Of a DNA stretch of 64,000 bases, positions 46,556 to 57,074 are shown in pieces. The stretch is taken from assembly GCF_021869535.1 (NCBI RefSeq), contig NW_026262648.1, positions 3,123,794-3,187,793 on the forward strand, given 5' to 3'. The number at the start of each line of letters is the position of its first letter. The first letter of the stretch is position 1. A program made the position numbers and the translations under genes. The notes beneath the pieces were generated by a model, which saw only the letters and a list, made by a program, of their open reading frames with translations, ran no database searches and was not told the DNA's origin. This DNA is from Mytilus californianus. Its lineage: Eukaryota; Mollusca; Bivalvia; Mytilida; Mytilidae.

Positions 46556-47583
46556 TAGAACCACACCTTTTCATTGATCCCATTTGGTGCCAAAGATTTT
46601 AATTTTCTGATCCAAAATCTTTCCCGAGTGAGTCTATCCTCCCTAGACCAAGCAGTGTTGTGGTCTATGATTGTATTGGTCAGTCGATTGAGATCTGCCT
46701 TATTGTGGGCAGGGGATCTCAAATGTCGACTGAGAGGCAGGTCTGGCTTGCATTCGTAGTCGCTACGATGGCCATTCATACGTTTGTGAAATGGCTGTTC
46801 TGACTCGCGAACATACTGTTTACCACGTATTATGGTGTATTCCGTACCAGTGGATTGACTGTTAAAAGTCTGGGTATTCAGTATTTGCTTGCAAGTCAGA
46901 CATCGTTTGTTTCCGCATCCCTTGCAAGAGCCCACAGACGAAGAGCCTGATCTAGAGGATAAATTAGCGTTCACCAGCAAGTCTTTGAGGCTTTTGGGAC
47001 TACGGAAAGCCAGTACAGGTGGCTCGGGAAAGATCTTAGATGATTTAGAATGTTTTTCGATTTCTTTCCAATTTTCGCGGATAAGGTGTGATAACTTGTC
47101 AAATTTGGGATGGTAAGTCAGCACAAACGGCACTCTTTTGTTGACCTTTTTGTCTTTATATTGTAAAAGTTCATCTCGGCTGATATTGTTAGCACGAGAG
47201 AAACCTTTATCAATGTCTTTTCTTCTGTAGTCCCGATATTGTAGGTAACCGCGAAGTTCTTGTAGTCACCTTTGTGCAGTATCATTGGTGGAGCAAATCC
47301 GTTTTATTCGTATGGCCTGGCTGTAGGGAATGCTCTTGGTGCAATGCTTATGATGACAACCCAAAGGAGAAAGATATGAATGTTTGTCTGTGGGCTTGCA
47401 ATACAGATCTGTAAATATGATTCCATCCTTCACTTGCGTAGCAGTGTCAAGAAATGTGATCTTAGAGTCAGATATTTCATTAGTGAATTTTATTGAGGGA
47501 TGGGCATCGTTAGCATGTTGAATGAACACATTGAGTTCTTGTTCAGTATTATCCCACTTCATGTCAATATCGTCAACATAAAA
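46555..47583 (-). pseudogene. Penelope-like element: RT C-terminus and GIY-YIG remnant
   Basis: From 47583 downward in one frame: YVDDIDMKWDNTEQEL (RT motif C and following), HPSIKFTNEISDSKITFLDT, TDLYCKPTDKHSYLSPLGC, SIPYSQAIRIKRICS, then one in-frame TGA (47266-47268) and LQELRGYLQYRDYRRKDIDK. VPFVLTYHPKFDKLSHLIRE, GCGNKRCLTCKQI, KQYVRESEQPFHKRMNGHRS and WIRKLKSLAPNGINEK follow. This is the order of Penelope-like elements ending in a GIY-YIG endonuclease. Compared with relatives, about 20 residues around the GIY motif are missing and the YIG-equivalent reads YVR, so the nuclease is dead. The N-terminal RT is absent: the copy is truncated at the catalytic motif. Confidence 0.8.
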
Positions 47584-47633
47584 TCAATGGTCAGTAAAAC
47601 AGGCGAGACATTTCAGCGTGTGCACTCTTGTTA
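47573..47633 (+). mobile_element. Isolated 3' end of family A
   Basis: tcaacataaaatcaatgg then cagtaaaacaggcgagacat and ttcagcgtgtgcactcttgt matches the last 60 bp of family A (compare 21455-21514). The rest of that element is absent. Its left edge shares the 8 bases tcaacata with the Penelope-like frame, so the junction cannot be placed more exactly. Confidence 0.75.
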
Positions 47634-47639
47634 GCATAA

Positions 47640-48560
47640 CATATTGTGCAGTGATGTGCCAGTCCTTTCGATAACAATCACCTGTGTTAAATCGCCTACA
47701 AATAGTGCGACCATCTTTTTGTTGTAACTATTAAAGCCTGAATTTTGATCCTTATATAACTAGCATTGTTTGCACTACGTGACACATTATGGATCTCTTG
47801 AATAGCCTTTACTGTAGTACTATCTGGTTTCTGAACAAGATGAAACTCCCTAAGATTAGATATATAAGTACCCCATTTGAATTTTTAAGCGTCTGGCGGT
47901 CCCTGTACTCCATATCATAAAGTAAAACACTAGCCCAAACATTGTTAGCTGCTAACCGAAAATAGATTGTATGTAACACAAATAGTGTTGCAGTTCCCCA
48001 TTTACTAAATTTCCACTACCAAGCATGTCATTCATGATCTCAATACCAACATAACCATATTGTTCAATGGAGACCTGACCAAGTGTCAATTTCTTTGTTA
48101 ACCCATCTGTACAAATTTGGTTACATTTACCAATGTCAATTACGTGCCTGCTCTCTAAGAAGTCTTAGGGGATTTGGCCAAACAAAGTCTGTTATCTTAC
48201 GGGCTTTCTTACCTCTTACACCCGAGTTTTGCAGTTGTAACTGATTTATATGTTCTTGGACTTGATCTACCACACCAGAAGATGGCCAGGTAATTATACG
48301 TTTACTCATTGATTTTTCCTGTCGAAGACGTTTAATTTCGTATTCAAGGGAATCATATTTTGACTGTAGATCTTTTAACATTTTGGCCATAGCCTTTTCT
48401 GGACCATGCACTTTTACCGTTGGCGAGCCCTGCCGCTGGCGACTGAACTGCATCTGGCAATGGGCTAGAAATTACCCTTTCTGCAATAGACGGGGTCTTC
48501 AGTGATGCTATGACAGTATCTAGAGGATTGCCTGCTGTTGCCCTACTGCTTCTTCTTGAC
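47640..48560 (-). pseudogene. Gag-like ORF relic (tyrosine-recombinase retroelement type)
   Basis: From 48560 downward with frameshifts: ATAGNPLDTVIASLKTPSIA, FSRQRQGSPTVKV, KAMAKMLKDLQSKYDSLEYE, ARKITDFVWPNPLRLLREQ, QICTDGLTKKLTLGQVSIEQ, EIMNDMLGSGN, then FHLVQKPDS and, near 47700, ICRRFNTGDCYRKDWHI. The last resembles the C-x7-C-x5-C-x3-H finger of DIRS/Ngaro-like gag proteins, with the third Cys replaced by Trp. Gag proteins of this class would package element RNA. The order and finger support the call, but the exact superfamily is uncertain. Its 5' end is cut by family E at 48561. Confidence 0.5.
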
Positions 48561-49500
48561 TTTTTTATGTCCCCACCGTAGCGGAGGTTACATGTTACCC
48601 ATGTCCGTCCGTCCCGTCTGTCCGTCCCCGAAATTGGTTTCCGTTCTCTAACTTTAGTTTGCCTCAACCAAATATTATAAAACTTATACAAAATACATAT
48701 TACCATTAAACACAGATCAAATACGAAATTGGGTAGCGTCATTTTTACCGTTCATGAGTTATGCCCCTTTATGAATATAAAAATTGCTAAATCTGTCGTT
48801 TCCGTCGTCTAACTTTAGTTCGCTTCAACCAAATATTATAAAACTTATACACAATGCATATTATCACAAAACACAGATCAAGTTCAAAATTTGGTGGCGT
48901 CACTTTTACCGTTCATAAGTTATGCCCCTTGTCCCTAATTACAGAAATCAATTAAAAAAAATCAATCTACTAATGAACTCAAAATCATTAACTCATTAAT
49001 AAAACTAAAAATCAATAAAACTAAAAATCAATATAAAGATCAACATACTAGTGAAATCATAGCGTTCCTTTATTTACATTGAAAATGACGCACAACTAAA
49101 ATCCCTAACAACAGGACCAACATCGGAAACGTTTTTGTATTTCCGTTTCTTTTTTGACAGATTCTGAAGTTAAAATATGGTTTAATTTAAAAAATAATGT
49201 AAACAGACTTCGTCCCCTTTTACAGGTAACGCCTGCCTCATATTAAACATAAAAATTGCTAAATCTGTCGTTTCCGTTCTCTTACTTTAGTTTGCCTCAA
49301 CCAAATGTTATGAAACTTATACGCAATGCTCATTACCATAAAGCACAGAACAAGTTCGAAATTGGGTGGCGTCACTTTTACCGTTCATGAGTTATGCCCC
49401 TTTAAAAGGAAAAAATGCTAAATCTGTCGTTTCCGTTCTCTAACTTTAGTTTGCCTCAACCAAATGTTATGAAACTTGTGTTTATAATCACAAAACAGTC
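48561..49500 (+). mobile_element. Hairpin-microsatellite-monomer element, family E
   Basis: ttttttatgtccccaccgta then gcggaggttacat (hairpin ccnccg..cggngg), gtccgtccgtcccgtctgtc array, and monomers of about 159 bp starting tttccgttctctaactttag at 48640, 48799, 49268 and 49429, each with ttaccgttcatgagttatgc. About 310 bp between the second and third monomer (48930-49245) are unrelated and may be an insertion. The 3' terminus was not identified; the last monomer is partial. Confidence 0.7.
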
Positions 49501-52500
49501 TTAATAACGTGAATCCTGCATCTGTATGTGGAAGTTGACTCATGCGTTTTTACACATTCTCCATTTATTTTATGTTAAATTGTCAATGCAAAAACTGCGC
49601 CATGCGGCTGCTTATATCATTTATTTATAACTGCATCTGCCGCTTACATCATTAATCTAATGATTAAACTGAATACCAGATTATAAAAGTTGCAAACGAG
49701 AATGGAGTGAGAAGTACCATTTTACATCAAAGTCGGTATTCACTGAATCCCTTATTTCAGTTTATTTATCTACATTTAAATCTCTTGTTGAATAAATACG
49801 CCCATACAAGGTGCTAGATTCAACACATTTGTTTGTGAAAGGTAATTATCATAAAATGCTTTGAAATTCTTACTTTCCTATTTCATTTAACTCAAACACT
49901 CTAAAACTATTTAAGTCTGACAACTGGAATTTCATTTTGATTTTTCATTTATGTAAATTGCTTTTATTATCTTTTGTATTGCCCTTCATGACAAACTACA
50001 TTTTAAAATACGATTATGAAAATCATCATGTGTAGATATAAATGATACAAAGCCTTAAAGTTTCTTCGTTCATTTATATTTCGAAGATCTTATTTGAGTA
50101 ACGGATGTAGCTTACAGGTACTTTAAACTTTTAAATCGATTCCAATGGACACGACGCGTGTTTCTGGTACAGTTTATATATAAAACATAAGCTTGGGGCC
50201 AAACGTTTGGAAAGCTAAATACATTAAATGAATGGCATCAATCCAGATGATAGGAACATAGCAGCTTTTTTTCTGAGGGAGCTATAACTTTAGTTTTATT
50301 ATTCAAATTGTTCGACATGTAAATTATAAATATGTTGAATCGATATTTATTATTCAAATTATGTACACATATTAAGTCAGATAAAAACAATGGACACTGC
50401 GAGGATGGTTCTTGGAAATGACGCTGTATCGTACAAATAATACACAATGTAGTTTAATTGTAACATTAATTAATAATTATCGTACTATGATACAGTCAGG
50501 AGTCTTCTTCGTCAAATTATCTCCCCATTACGCCAACTTGTTTTCATAATCGTAAAAATGGAAGCCATTGTAGTGATGACGCGCTGTCAATTTAGCTCTT
50601 TAAAACCGATCAATTTATCCACATAGCATCATTACGATCCTTACATGCCAGTTGTATCTTAAAATACAAATGTATCTACTAGCTATTGAGCATCATTTAA
50701 TGTACTTTTATGCATTTGGTCAACTTTAAACTATTGTCTGGTCGGTTGTCAAGGGGAATTTTCGAAAGTTCAAAAATATTTAAAAAAATTTCTAATTAAA
50801 TATTTCGTTGAAGGGCAGACTAAAATATTCAGAGGTTGAGGACTAAATACCCTAGATAACACACACAAAAAATGAAGTTTTTTTGAAGTTATGCATTTTT
50901 AGAATCAACTTGTAAAGTCTGTCGTCAAGTACTTTTCGTAAAAATTTGTAATTCGAACCCACCTACTCTGTTGTTATGGCCCATGAGAAAGATATTTCAC
51001 GTGACCCATATATTTCATTTCTTAATACTGTAAGTTTTTAATCCTATAGTCTAGATATATAAAGATAATAGAATCTGAAGCGAGATAATGTATTAAATAG
51101 TTTTCTTTTAAACGTTTTCAAGACTTTTCAAGACTGAATAGTCAACTCAAACACGCCTGAACATCACAAGGTGTACTCGGCTTTCTCTTTTCGATGACAT
51201 AATAATCCATTTTGGGGATTTTTTTAAAAAAAAAACCCACTGTCGCCGGGGGCAGAGATGAAAATCAATAGTCTTCTCGGTTTTTGGACATCAATGCCTA
51301 TGTACGATCTCTTTATATCTATAATCGCATTTATCATGCGTTTCAAAAAAAAAAAACCGCCACATTCAGTTTACCCAAGTGACTTAATTTTAAAGGTATT
51401 AACTTGGCTGTATATTTTTCTATTTTGTTGGTTCTCTTTTCTTGAACTTTCCTTGTCTAGGTTAGTGTTCACAGCGGTATTGATGTGTTTCTGTGAGATA
51501 TACAGCTAGTAGAAAAACAAAAGGAGGTAAATATGTATGCACTTTGTTTGCATTGCAATATTATAAAACTTACGCAAAATCCTTTGATTTTGGTTTCCTT
51601 AGTATGTAATATTATAATAAATGATAACATTAACTCCTTAATGTCTGTTTAAGGTAATTGATTTACTATAATTTTTCCAGAACGTTAGTTGTGATTTAAT
51701 AGTCAATAGCGTCCTTGCAAAGAACTTGCAAAAAACTGTGAAGAGATCTGTTTGAAAGGGAGAAAACTATCTCGTCATCACTGTTTCCTCTGATACTACG
51801 AATTACTTCTATACGTTTAAATGCATTTCAGAAGCCTGGGTTGGCCTCCTTTTTAGTTAAAACATTTAATCTTTTGAACGAATAGAGTAACAACCATCTT
51901 CATATATAAGTAAGTGTTTTTGACATTAACTTTTCGTTTTATCTTTTTTACTACTCAAATTGATTGGTCATTTGATCAATGCATGACGTGACGTCAATAT
52001 TTTTTTAATTTGTTACAGTACATCGCATGATGCTATGAAAATATGTTATCAAGAATTAAACAAACATCCTTAATTTAAATATTTTCGCGAAATCATTTGA
52101 AACTGATTTTGATAACATTACGTTTAAGTTTTGAACTTTGACATTCATTTATTTTGATGTTTAAATAATACATTCATACTCGCAATACATGGAGTTCATT
52201 CTGTGACGCATTTGAATCATAGCTTTAATACATCTATTGACGAAAGTAATGAATAGGAACTATTATATTCAATACATTATACTGTTCACTTTACTGAATA
52301 AACTGTAGTATGAAAGGAAAGGTAAAATGAAATTTGTTTTGAATACTCACGACTACCAACATATACCGGACAAGTAAAATCTAATTTGATTTGTTTATCC
52401 TCTTTAGAGATACATTTTTCCGTTAACTTTACAAAGCGATCGATTAATATTTCTAAAACCTGTTATTTGTGATTATTCAATACTGAATAGAATTTTGGTT

Positions 52501-52650
52501 CTATATCTTATCATAAATACTTCCCAATGAAGAAATTGTACAAATATTATTGTTGATATAAATTTTACTATGTTCCATCGGTACTTAGTGTGAAAATTCG
52601 GAGACGTGTATAGTCTGCATACAGCGAAAGGAATAGTCCTAAGAAAGAGA
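49501..52650. other. No recognised gene; putative upstream region of the claudin-like exon
   Basis: Three kilobases of AT-rich sequence with no repeat found elsewhere in the window and no convincing exon, unlike most of the window. A TATA-like atataaat lies at about 52556-52563, some 90 bp before the ATG of the claudin-like exon. A promoter here is only a possibility. Confidence 0.35.
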
Positions 52651-53068
52651 ATGTCAAAAAACAGAATTGGACAGAATTCAATGGAAACAATCTGGCAGAA
52701 ATCTCGATGGAGAGAAGCGGTGGATAACCTAAAGAATAATAGCTACACCAATTTCAGCCTTAAAAACGGTTATCCGTCACAACCACCATCATATCGTGAA
52801 TACGATTCACCAACATTGCCACAACAAAGGGAAGACAGACAACCGTTGACTGCTAACAAAAGAATGAAAGATGTTAGTTGCTGTTTAAAAGCTACAAACT
52901 ATATCATAGGAATATTCCTATTGATATCGTTTATTCTTTCTACAGTTGGCGCAACGACGTCATATTGGCTCGACACTGGAACCTTAAATGTTGGATTATT
53001 CAAGGTCTGTACAAAATCTTCAACCTGCGACCTTGTTTCATCCTTTACGGAATCTGCACCCGCAACAA
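52651..53068 (+). CDS. Claudin/PMP22-superfamily-like membrane protein, first coding exon
   Basis: ATG at 52651 (A at -3; preferred to the upstream GTG of the same frame) gives 139 codons before a GTAAGT donor at 53069. Residues 1-82 are a polar cytoplasmic tail with a PPSY motif (45-48). Residues 83-104 (NYIIGIFLLISFILSTVGAT) form a membrane segment. The first extracellular loop then shows Trp106, Gly-Leu-Phe at 115-117, Cys120 and Cys126, the W..GLW..C..C pattern of claudins, PMP22 and relatives (junction or four-helix membrane proteins). The remaining three membrane segments must be on later exons, not found here. The N-terminus is far longer than in typical claudins. Alternative start: ATG at 52681. 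Confidence 0.7.
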
Positions 53069-53782
53069 GTAAGTTTGATGATACAATGGATTTCCAAGTC
53101 ATTTGAAAATTTGTATTTAAGGGTTTCGTACAAAAAAAAAGATGAAAATCACGACTTTTCAAAACAGGAAAAAACCAATTCCATACGTGTGTTAACAAAA
53201 TCGAGATCTCATTAAGGACATACGATACAGTTTTGATCCCACGGTGAATTTTTGACGGAAGTTTGCATCCAAGCTATTTTTCACCTAGTTAATTCAAATA
53301 TGTAATAAAAAATATACCTTCATGTGCTACTTTTAGAGATAAATGGGGTCGAAATTTAAAAAATTTACTGGACATTCCGGTTTCTTGGACATTTCTATCC
53401 AATGGAAATGTCTTTGACATACTTAACATTTTTTGTTTCAAAAGATAAACGCAAGCGGAGTTTTGTAAACAAAATCTAGAATATCTTCTTAACATAAGTG
53501 TGTTTTGAGTTTGTGTAACAATTCTTTGGAAATAATTCATTTTTATCATATTTTCATGATTTTAGTCAAAAATCGTCATTTTTGGCTGTATAATTATCTA
53601 GTTTAAAAGAATTCCATCGGTGATTTGTATATAAAAATTGGCACAAATAATCTTCATACATAATCAAGCCTAATGTCATTTTTAAAAAGAGGGGACCATG
53701 AACTCGTTTTCAAGTTAAATAAGTCTGAATGATAAAAATCAGTCGAAAATGCATCTCTTCTCGATATGTCACAGTTTGACGT
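53069..53782 (+). other. Intron of the claudin-like gene, first part
   Basis: Begins GTAAGTTTG at 53069. The intron continues for an unknown length and probably holds the repeats downstream. No second exon with membrane helices was recognised before the window end. Confidence 0.5.
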
Positions 53783-53974
53783 CTCGAAAAATAACATTTA
53801 AGGAATGACTGTAATATTTTTTTCTGTCGATGAAGAAATAACATCAAAAATGTGGTGCACATTGAATAACCCGCGTAGCGGGTTATTTTAAAGTGTGCAC
53901 CACATTTGTTTTATGTTATTTCGAATAGACAGAAAACAATATTACAGTAATTCCTTAAATGTTATTTTTTGTCG
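53783..53974. mobile_element. Palindromic MITE, about 190 bp
   Basis: ataacatttaaggaatgact and gtaatatttttttctgtc pair with gacagaaaacaatattacag and taattccttaaatgttat. The inner arms atgtggtgcacatt..aataacccgc and gcgggttatttt..gtgtgcaccacat close on a short loop at about 53875. Confidence 0.8.
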
Positions 53975-53984
53975 CCAGCAAACA

Positions 53985-54295
53985 TGTTTAACCCCGCCAC
54001 ATTCCTTATGTGCCTGTCCCATGTCAAAAGCCTGTGATTCAGTGGTTGCCGTTGCTGTTAATCATATTTGTTTTTCGTTTATTGTTTTGTACTTGTACAT
54101 AAATCAGGCCATTAGTTTTCTCGTTTGTGTTTGCATTGTTTTACATTTGTAACTTCTGGGCCTTTGATAGCTCACTATTGGGTATGTGTTTTGCTCATTG
54201 TTGAAGGTCGTATGTTGGCCTATAGTTGTTAATTTCTACGTCATTTGTTCTCTGGTGGAGAGTTGTCTCATTGGCAATCATACCACATCTTATTC
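53985..54295 (-). repeat. Family M copy
   Basis: The plus strand reads gtttaaccccgccacattcc, tttgtttttcgtttattgtt, tgaaggtcgtatgttggcct and gagttgtctcattggcaat to cataccacatctta. This is the reverse complement of the 59930-60350 copy from its middle to its start, so it is 3'-truncated. Confidence 0.8.
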
Positions 54296-54402
54296 TTATT
54301 TGTGATAAAGATAGAAATAAATTAATTTTCGCCACTTAAGGGAGCGGCTTCATCTCAGATAATGGTATGAACCATAAACTATCATTGGCCTTCAATGCAT
54401 CA

Positions 54403-54665
54403 GACCGCTTCAATGGTCTCGTGGTAGCGTGTTCCGTTCTCGAGTGCGGGAGTTCGTGTGTTCGAACCCTGGCCTGTCAAAACAAAACAAAAATGAAATT
54501 GGTATTTGCTGCTTCTCCGCTAAGCACGCCGAATGAAGGAGTAAGAGCAGAGAATAGTCGGCTCTGAGTTAGAATAATATGTTCGGGTAGGGTGACATAT
54601 CTGCCTGCAGACTCAGCGTGCCGATCTAGTTTGAAGCAGGGTCAATGTTTATAGTACTTTAACAT
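54403..54665 (+). repeat. tRNA-derived SINE
   Basis: The head (54403-54478) has the A-box-like tggtctcgtggtagcg and B box gtgttcgaaccc at tRNA spacing. The body ggtatttgctgcttctccgc, ggagtaagagcagagaatag, gtcggctctgagttagaat and gggtagggtgacatatctgc matches, from memory, a SINE common in bivalves. The tail gaagcagggtcaatgtt ends near 54665. Confidence 0.75.
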
Positions 54666-54807
54666 GTTCATATTGTATAACTAAAAAGTAAGTAGGGGTT
54701 TCCCGATATCCCTCCCCTTTTCCAGTAAAAAAATGTTTGAAATTTGCAATTTTACAACTTAACCGTTTTTTTCAAAAGATTTAGATCTTTTGGTTGAGGA
54801 CTGAATT

Positions 54808-54981
54808 TTAAAATATATTTAACAATAAAATGAGAATTCAATCAAGAAAATGGTGTTGTCATTTTATGAGTAGATATATAATAGTGTTAAAAACGTCAAA
54901 TGTAATATAAAATATTATATTTGACTTTTTTAACACCATTTTCTTGATTGAATTCTCATTTTATAGTTAAATATATCTTAA
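54808..54981. mobile_element. Palindromic MITE, about 174 bp
   Basis: aaatatatttaacaataaaa then tgagaattcaatcaagaaaa and tggtgtt pair with aacaccattttcttgattga then attctcattttatagttaaa and tatatctt. An inner palindrome (54888-54933) centres on taatataaaatattata. Confidence 0.8.
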
Positions 54982-55724
54982 CCCACCCAAACATACTGGG
55001 AATACAAGGGTCTAAGCAAATCCCTCACCACGAATGAAAAAACAAAAGAAAACAAATATGGTTCAGATTAAATGTATGAAAACTAAACATAACATATGTT
55101 TACGTATTCAGCTGATCACATGACATGCACCTTATGATTGTGGATTTTAGATATTTTAGATATAACACTGTACCGGATAACACCGAAACTTTAAAATATA
55201 GGCTTAAATTTTTTAACCTTTCTGAAAAGGTACGGAGTGCCTCCCAGTTTCATATATTACATCAGCCTTTGTTGTTTTGTGTTTATGTAAATAGTTAGGA
55301 GAAAAGAAGGAGTTGTTTCAGAAGCTATCATTATTTGCATTATTTCTTTTTCGGATCCATATAGTAGGGATAAGATATATTACTATTGCCGTCTCCCCGA
55401 AGACGGTATTAGAAGTTGAATAATGCACAGTCTTTCGGGTTCTACCTCATTGGAAGATAATACTGACAGTAATAAATCTTAGTTCGTTGATTGGTTGGGA
55501 AAATTTGACACCTAATAAATGTCTTTCAATCCCGTTTAGTGTCGGATTTGAACTCTTTATTATAGTAATTAAAGTTTGCATTATTATCAATCCTGGTACA
55601 CAGGATTTATTTGATTTATTTATTGTTCGTTGGTCAATGTCCGCTGGCAAATATTTCATGCATATTCAGGACGAGAACAAATTAACAATAAATACAATAG
55701 GTAGATCCTGTAATAGAACCCATC
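54982..55724. other. No recognised gene
   Basis: AT-rich, with a short hairpin near 55393 (gtctccccgaagac). A frame at 55487-55738 runs into the SINE-like repeat and has no motif. Confidence 0.35.
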
Positions 55725-56005
55725 CGTGTATTGGATAGGGACAGAAATTTTGCCGTGCAACCACCCACATACGGACCCCTCTCAGAGATGTGCAAGAGTT
55801 TTTAACGTGCAAATTGCGTGGCACTCTCACTACACGAGGCATCGGATTTAACGTCCCCGTTCTGACCGGACGTGGCTGCGTACTTGTACATCCCACACAG
55901 CCAAATGGACGCCCCACTTTGCCAAGGGATTTACTGCCCAGTCGGAAGAAGACCAAAATGGACTATATTTCAATTCCCCAGTCACCCTTTGGTTTTGGTA
56001 CACAG
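55725..56005 (-). repeat. Mollusc SINE-like repeat, GC-rich copy
   Basis: The minus strand reads tggctgtgtgggatgtacaa, cagccacgtccggtcagaac, gacgttaaatccgatgcctc, gagagtgccacgcaatttgc and cttgcacatctctgagaggg. The core matches 35115-35190 and, from memory, repeats across molluscs. Its higher G+C against AT-rich flanks makes it stand out. Both strands carry open frames across it, none with a recognised domain. Confidence 0.6.
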
Positions 56006-56668
56006 GAACAAATTGTAAACACTTATCCCTATAATGCACAAAACTCCTGCAATGTTGTAATGTTTAAAACGCACACTTGAAGGGGCATTATCTACGAGAT
56101 ATGAAAAAAAAAAAAAAAAATCAAACACGATTTTTTTTTATTCAAACATTAATGAAAGTGATATAGTGAAATAATAATTCGCTTTTAGAAGCCAATTTGG
56201 TTCAATTTTGTCAAAATAAGTTTAAAAACATCGCTGATTAATTATTCACTTGCAAGTGAATAATTCGACCTCATTGAATCCGTATTCGTGTGACCTTTCC
56301 TGTGATGGGTTACGCATGTATTCAGCTATTAAAAGGAAAAGAATGTCAACATTGAAAGTGAAACAAGGATGAACCGTTTGGTTGACTGATTTGATTCACA
56401 AAAAATCCTTCTTATACAGGTAAAAACGATGATAAACTAACTTTTTAACCTATAATATGAAATCAAACAGACCTAGAAAAATCCAATTGCACGTGGTCGC
56501 TCTCTGTTTATATTTGTATTTATGTTTATATCGGGGTTTATTACCGTCAACAGTCATCGGAGGTCATCTCGATTGTTAATTAGATGACGTCTAGACAAAA
56601 ATACGCACGAAATGTTGATACATATTATCGAGCCCATGCATTATTAATTGTTTATTTTACATAAAAAT
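56006..56668. other. No recognised gene
   Basis: AT-rich, with an A run at about 56104-56120. Confidence 0.4.
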
Positions 56669-56785
56669 AAGAAGATGTGGTATGATTGCAAATGGAGACA
56701 ACTCTCAACAACAGACCAAATGACACAGAAATTAAAAACTTTAGGTCACCGTACGGCCTTCAACAGTGAGGAAAGCCCATACCAC
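56669..56785 (+). repeat. Family M fragment
   Basis: gaagatgtggtatgattgc, aacagaccaaatgacacag and aggtcaccgtacggccttca are the first part of family M. It is truncated exactly where the next MITE begins. Confidence 0.75.
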
Positions 56786-56787
56786 AT

Positions 56788-56885
56788 ACTGTAAACAAGG
56801 AAATTTTCGCGGCAGTTTTATTTTCGCTATTTTAGCGGTAAGAATTGAAACGCGAAAATAAGACGACCGCGAAAATTTCAAGGAT
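56788..56885. mobile_element. MITE, ggaaattttcgcgg ends, copy 1
   Basis: actgtaaacaaggaaatttt then cgcggcagttttattttcgc pairs with gcgaaaataagacgaccgcg then aaaatttcaagga. Same family as 58430-58524. Confidence 0.7.
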
Positions 56886-57074
56886 ACTCTATTCATAAGA
56901 TGAAGACCATTCATGTACGTATATGACAAGGATATGTACAGGACCACTGTATAACACCAATTTTACAGACGACAGATCTATTCCTCAAATCATAACTGTA
57001 TTTCTAAATGAAAAGCAATGTTAGAAATCATGACTTTAACTCAAATTAATTTTCTTAACATGGAAGACATCTTA

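Noticed and set aside
55666-56080. Overlapping open frames on both strands in the GC-richer stretch
   Set aside because: The stretch matches a mollusc-wide dispersed repeat, and no domain is visible in any frame.
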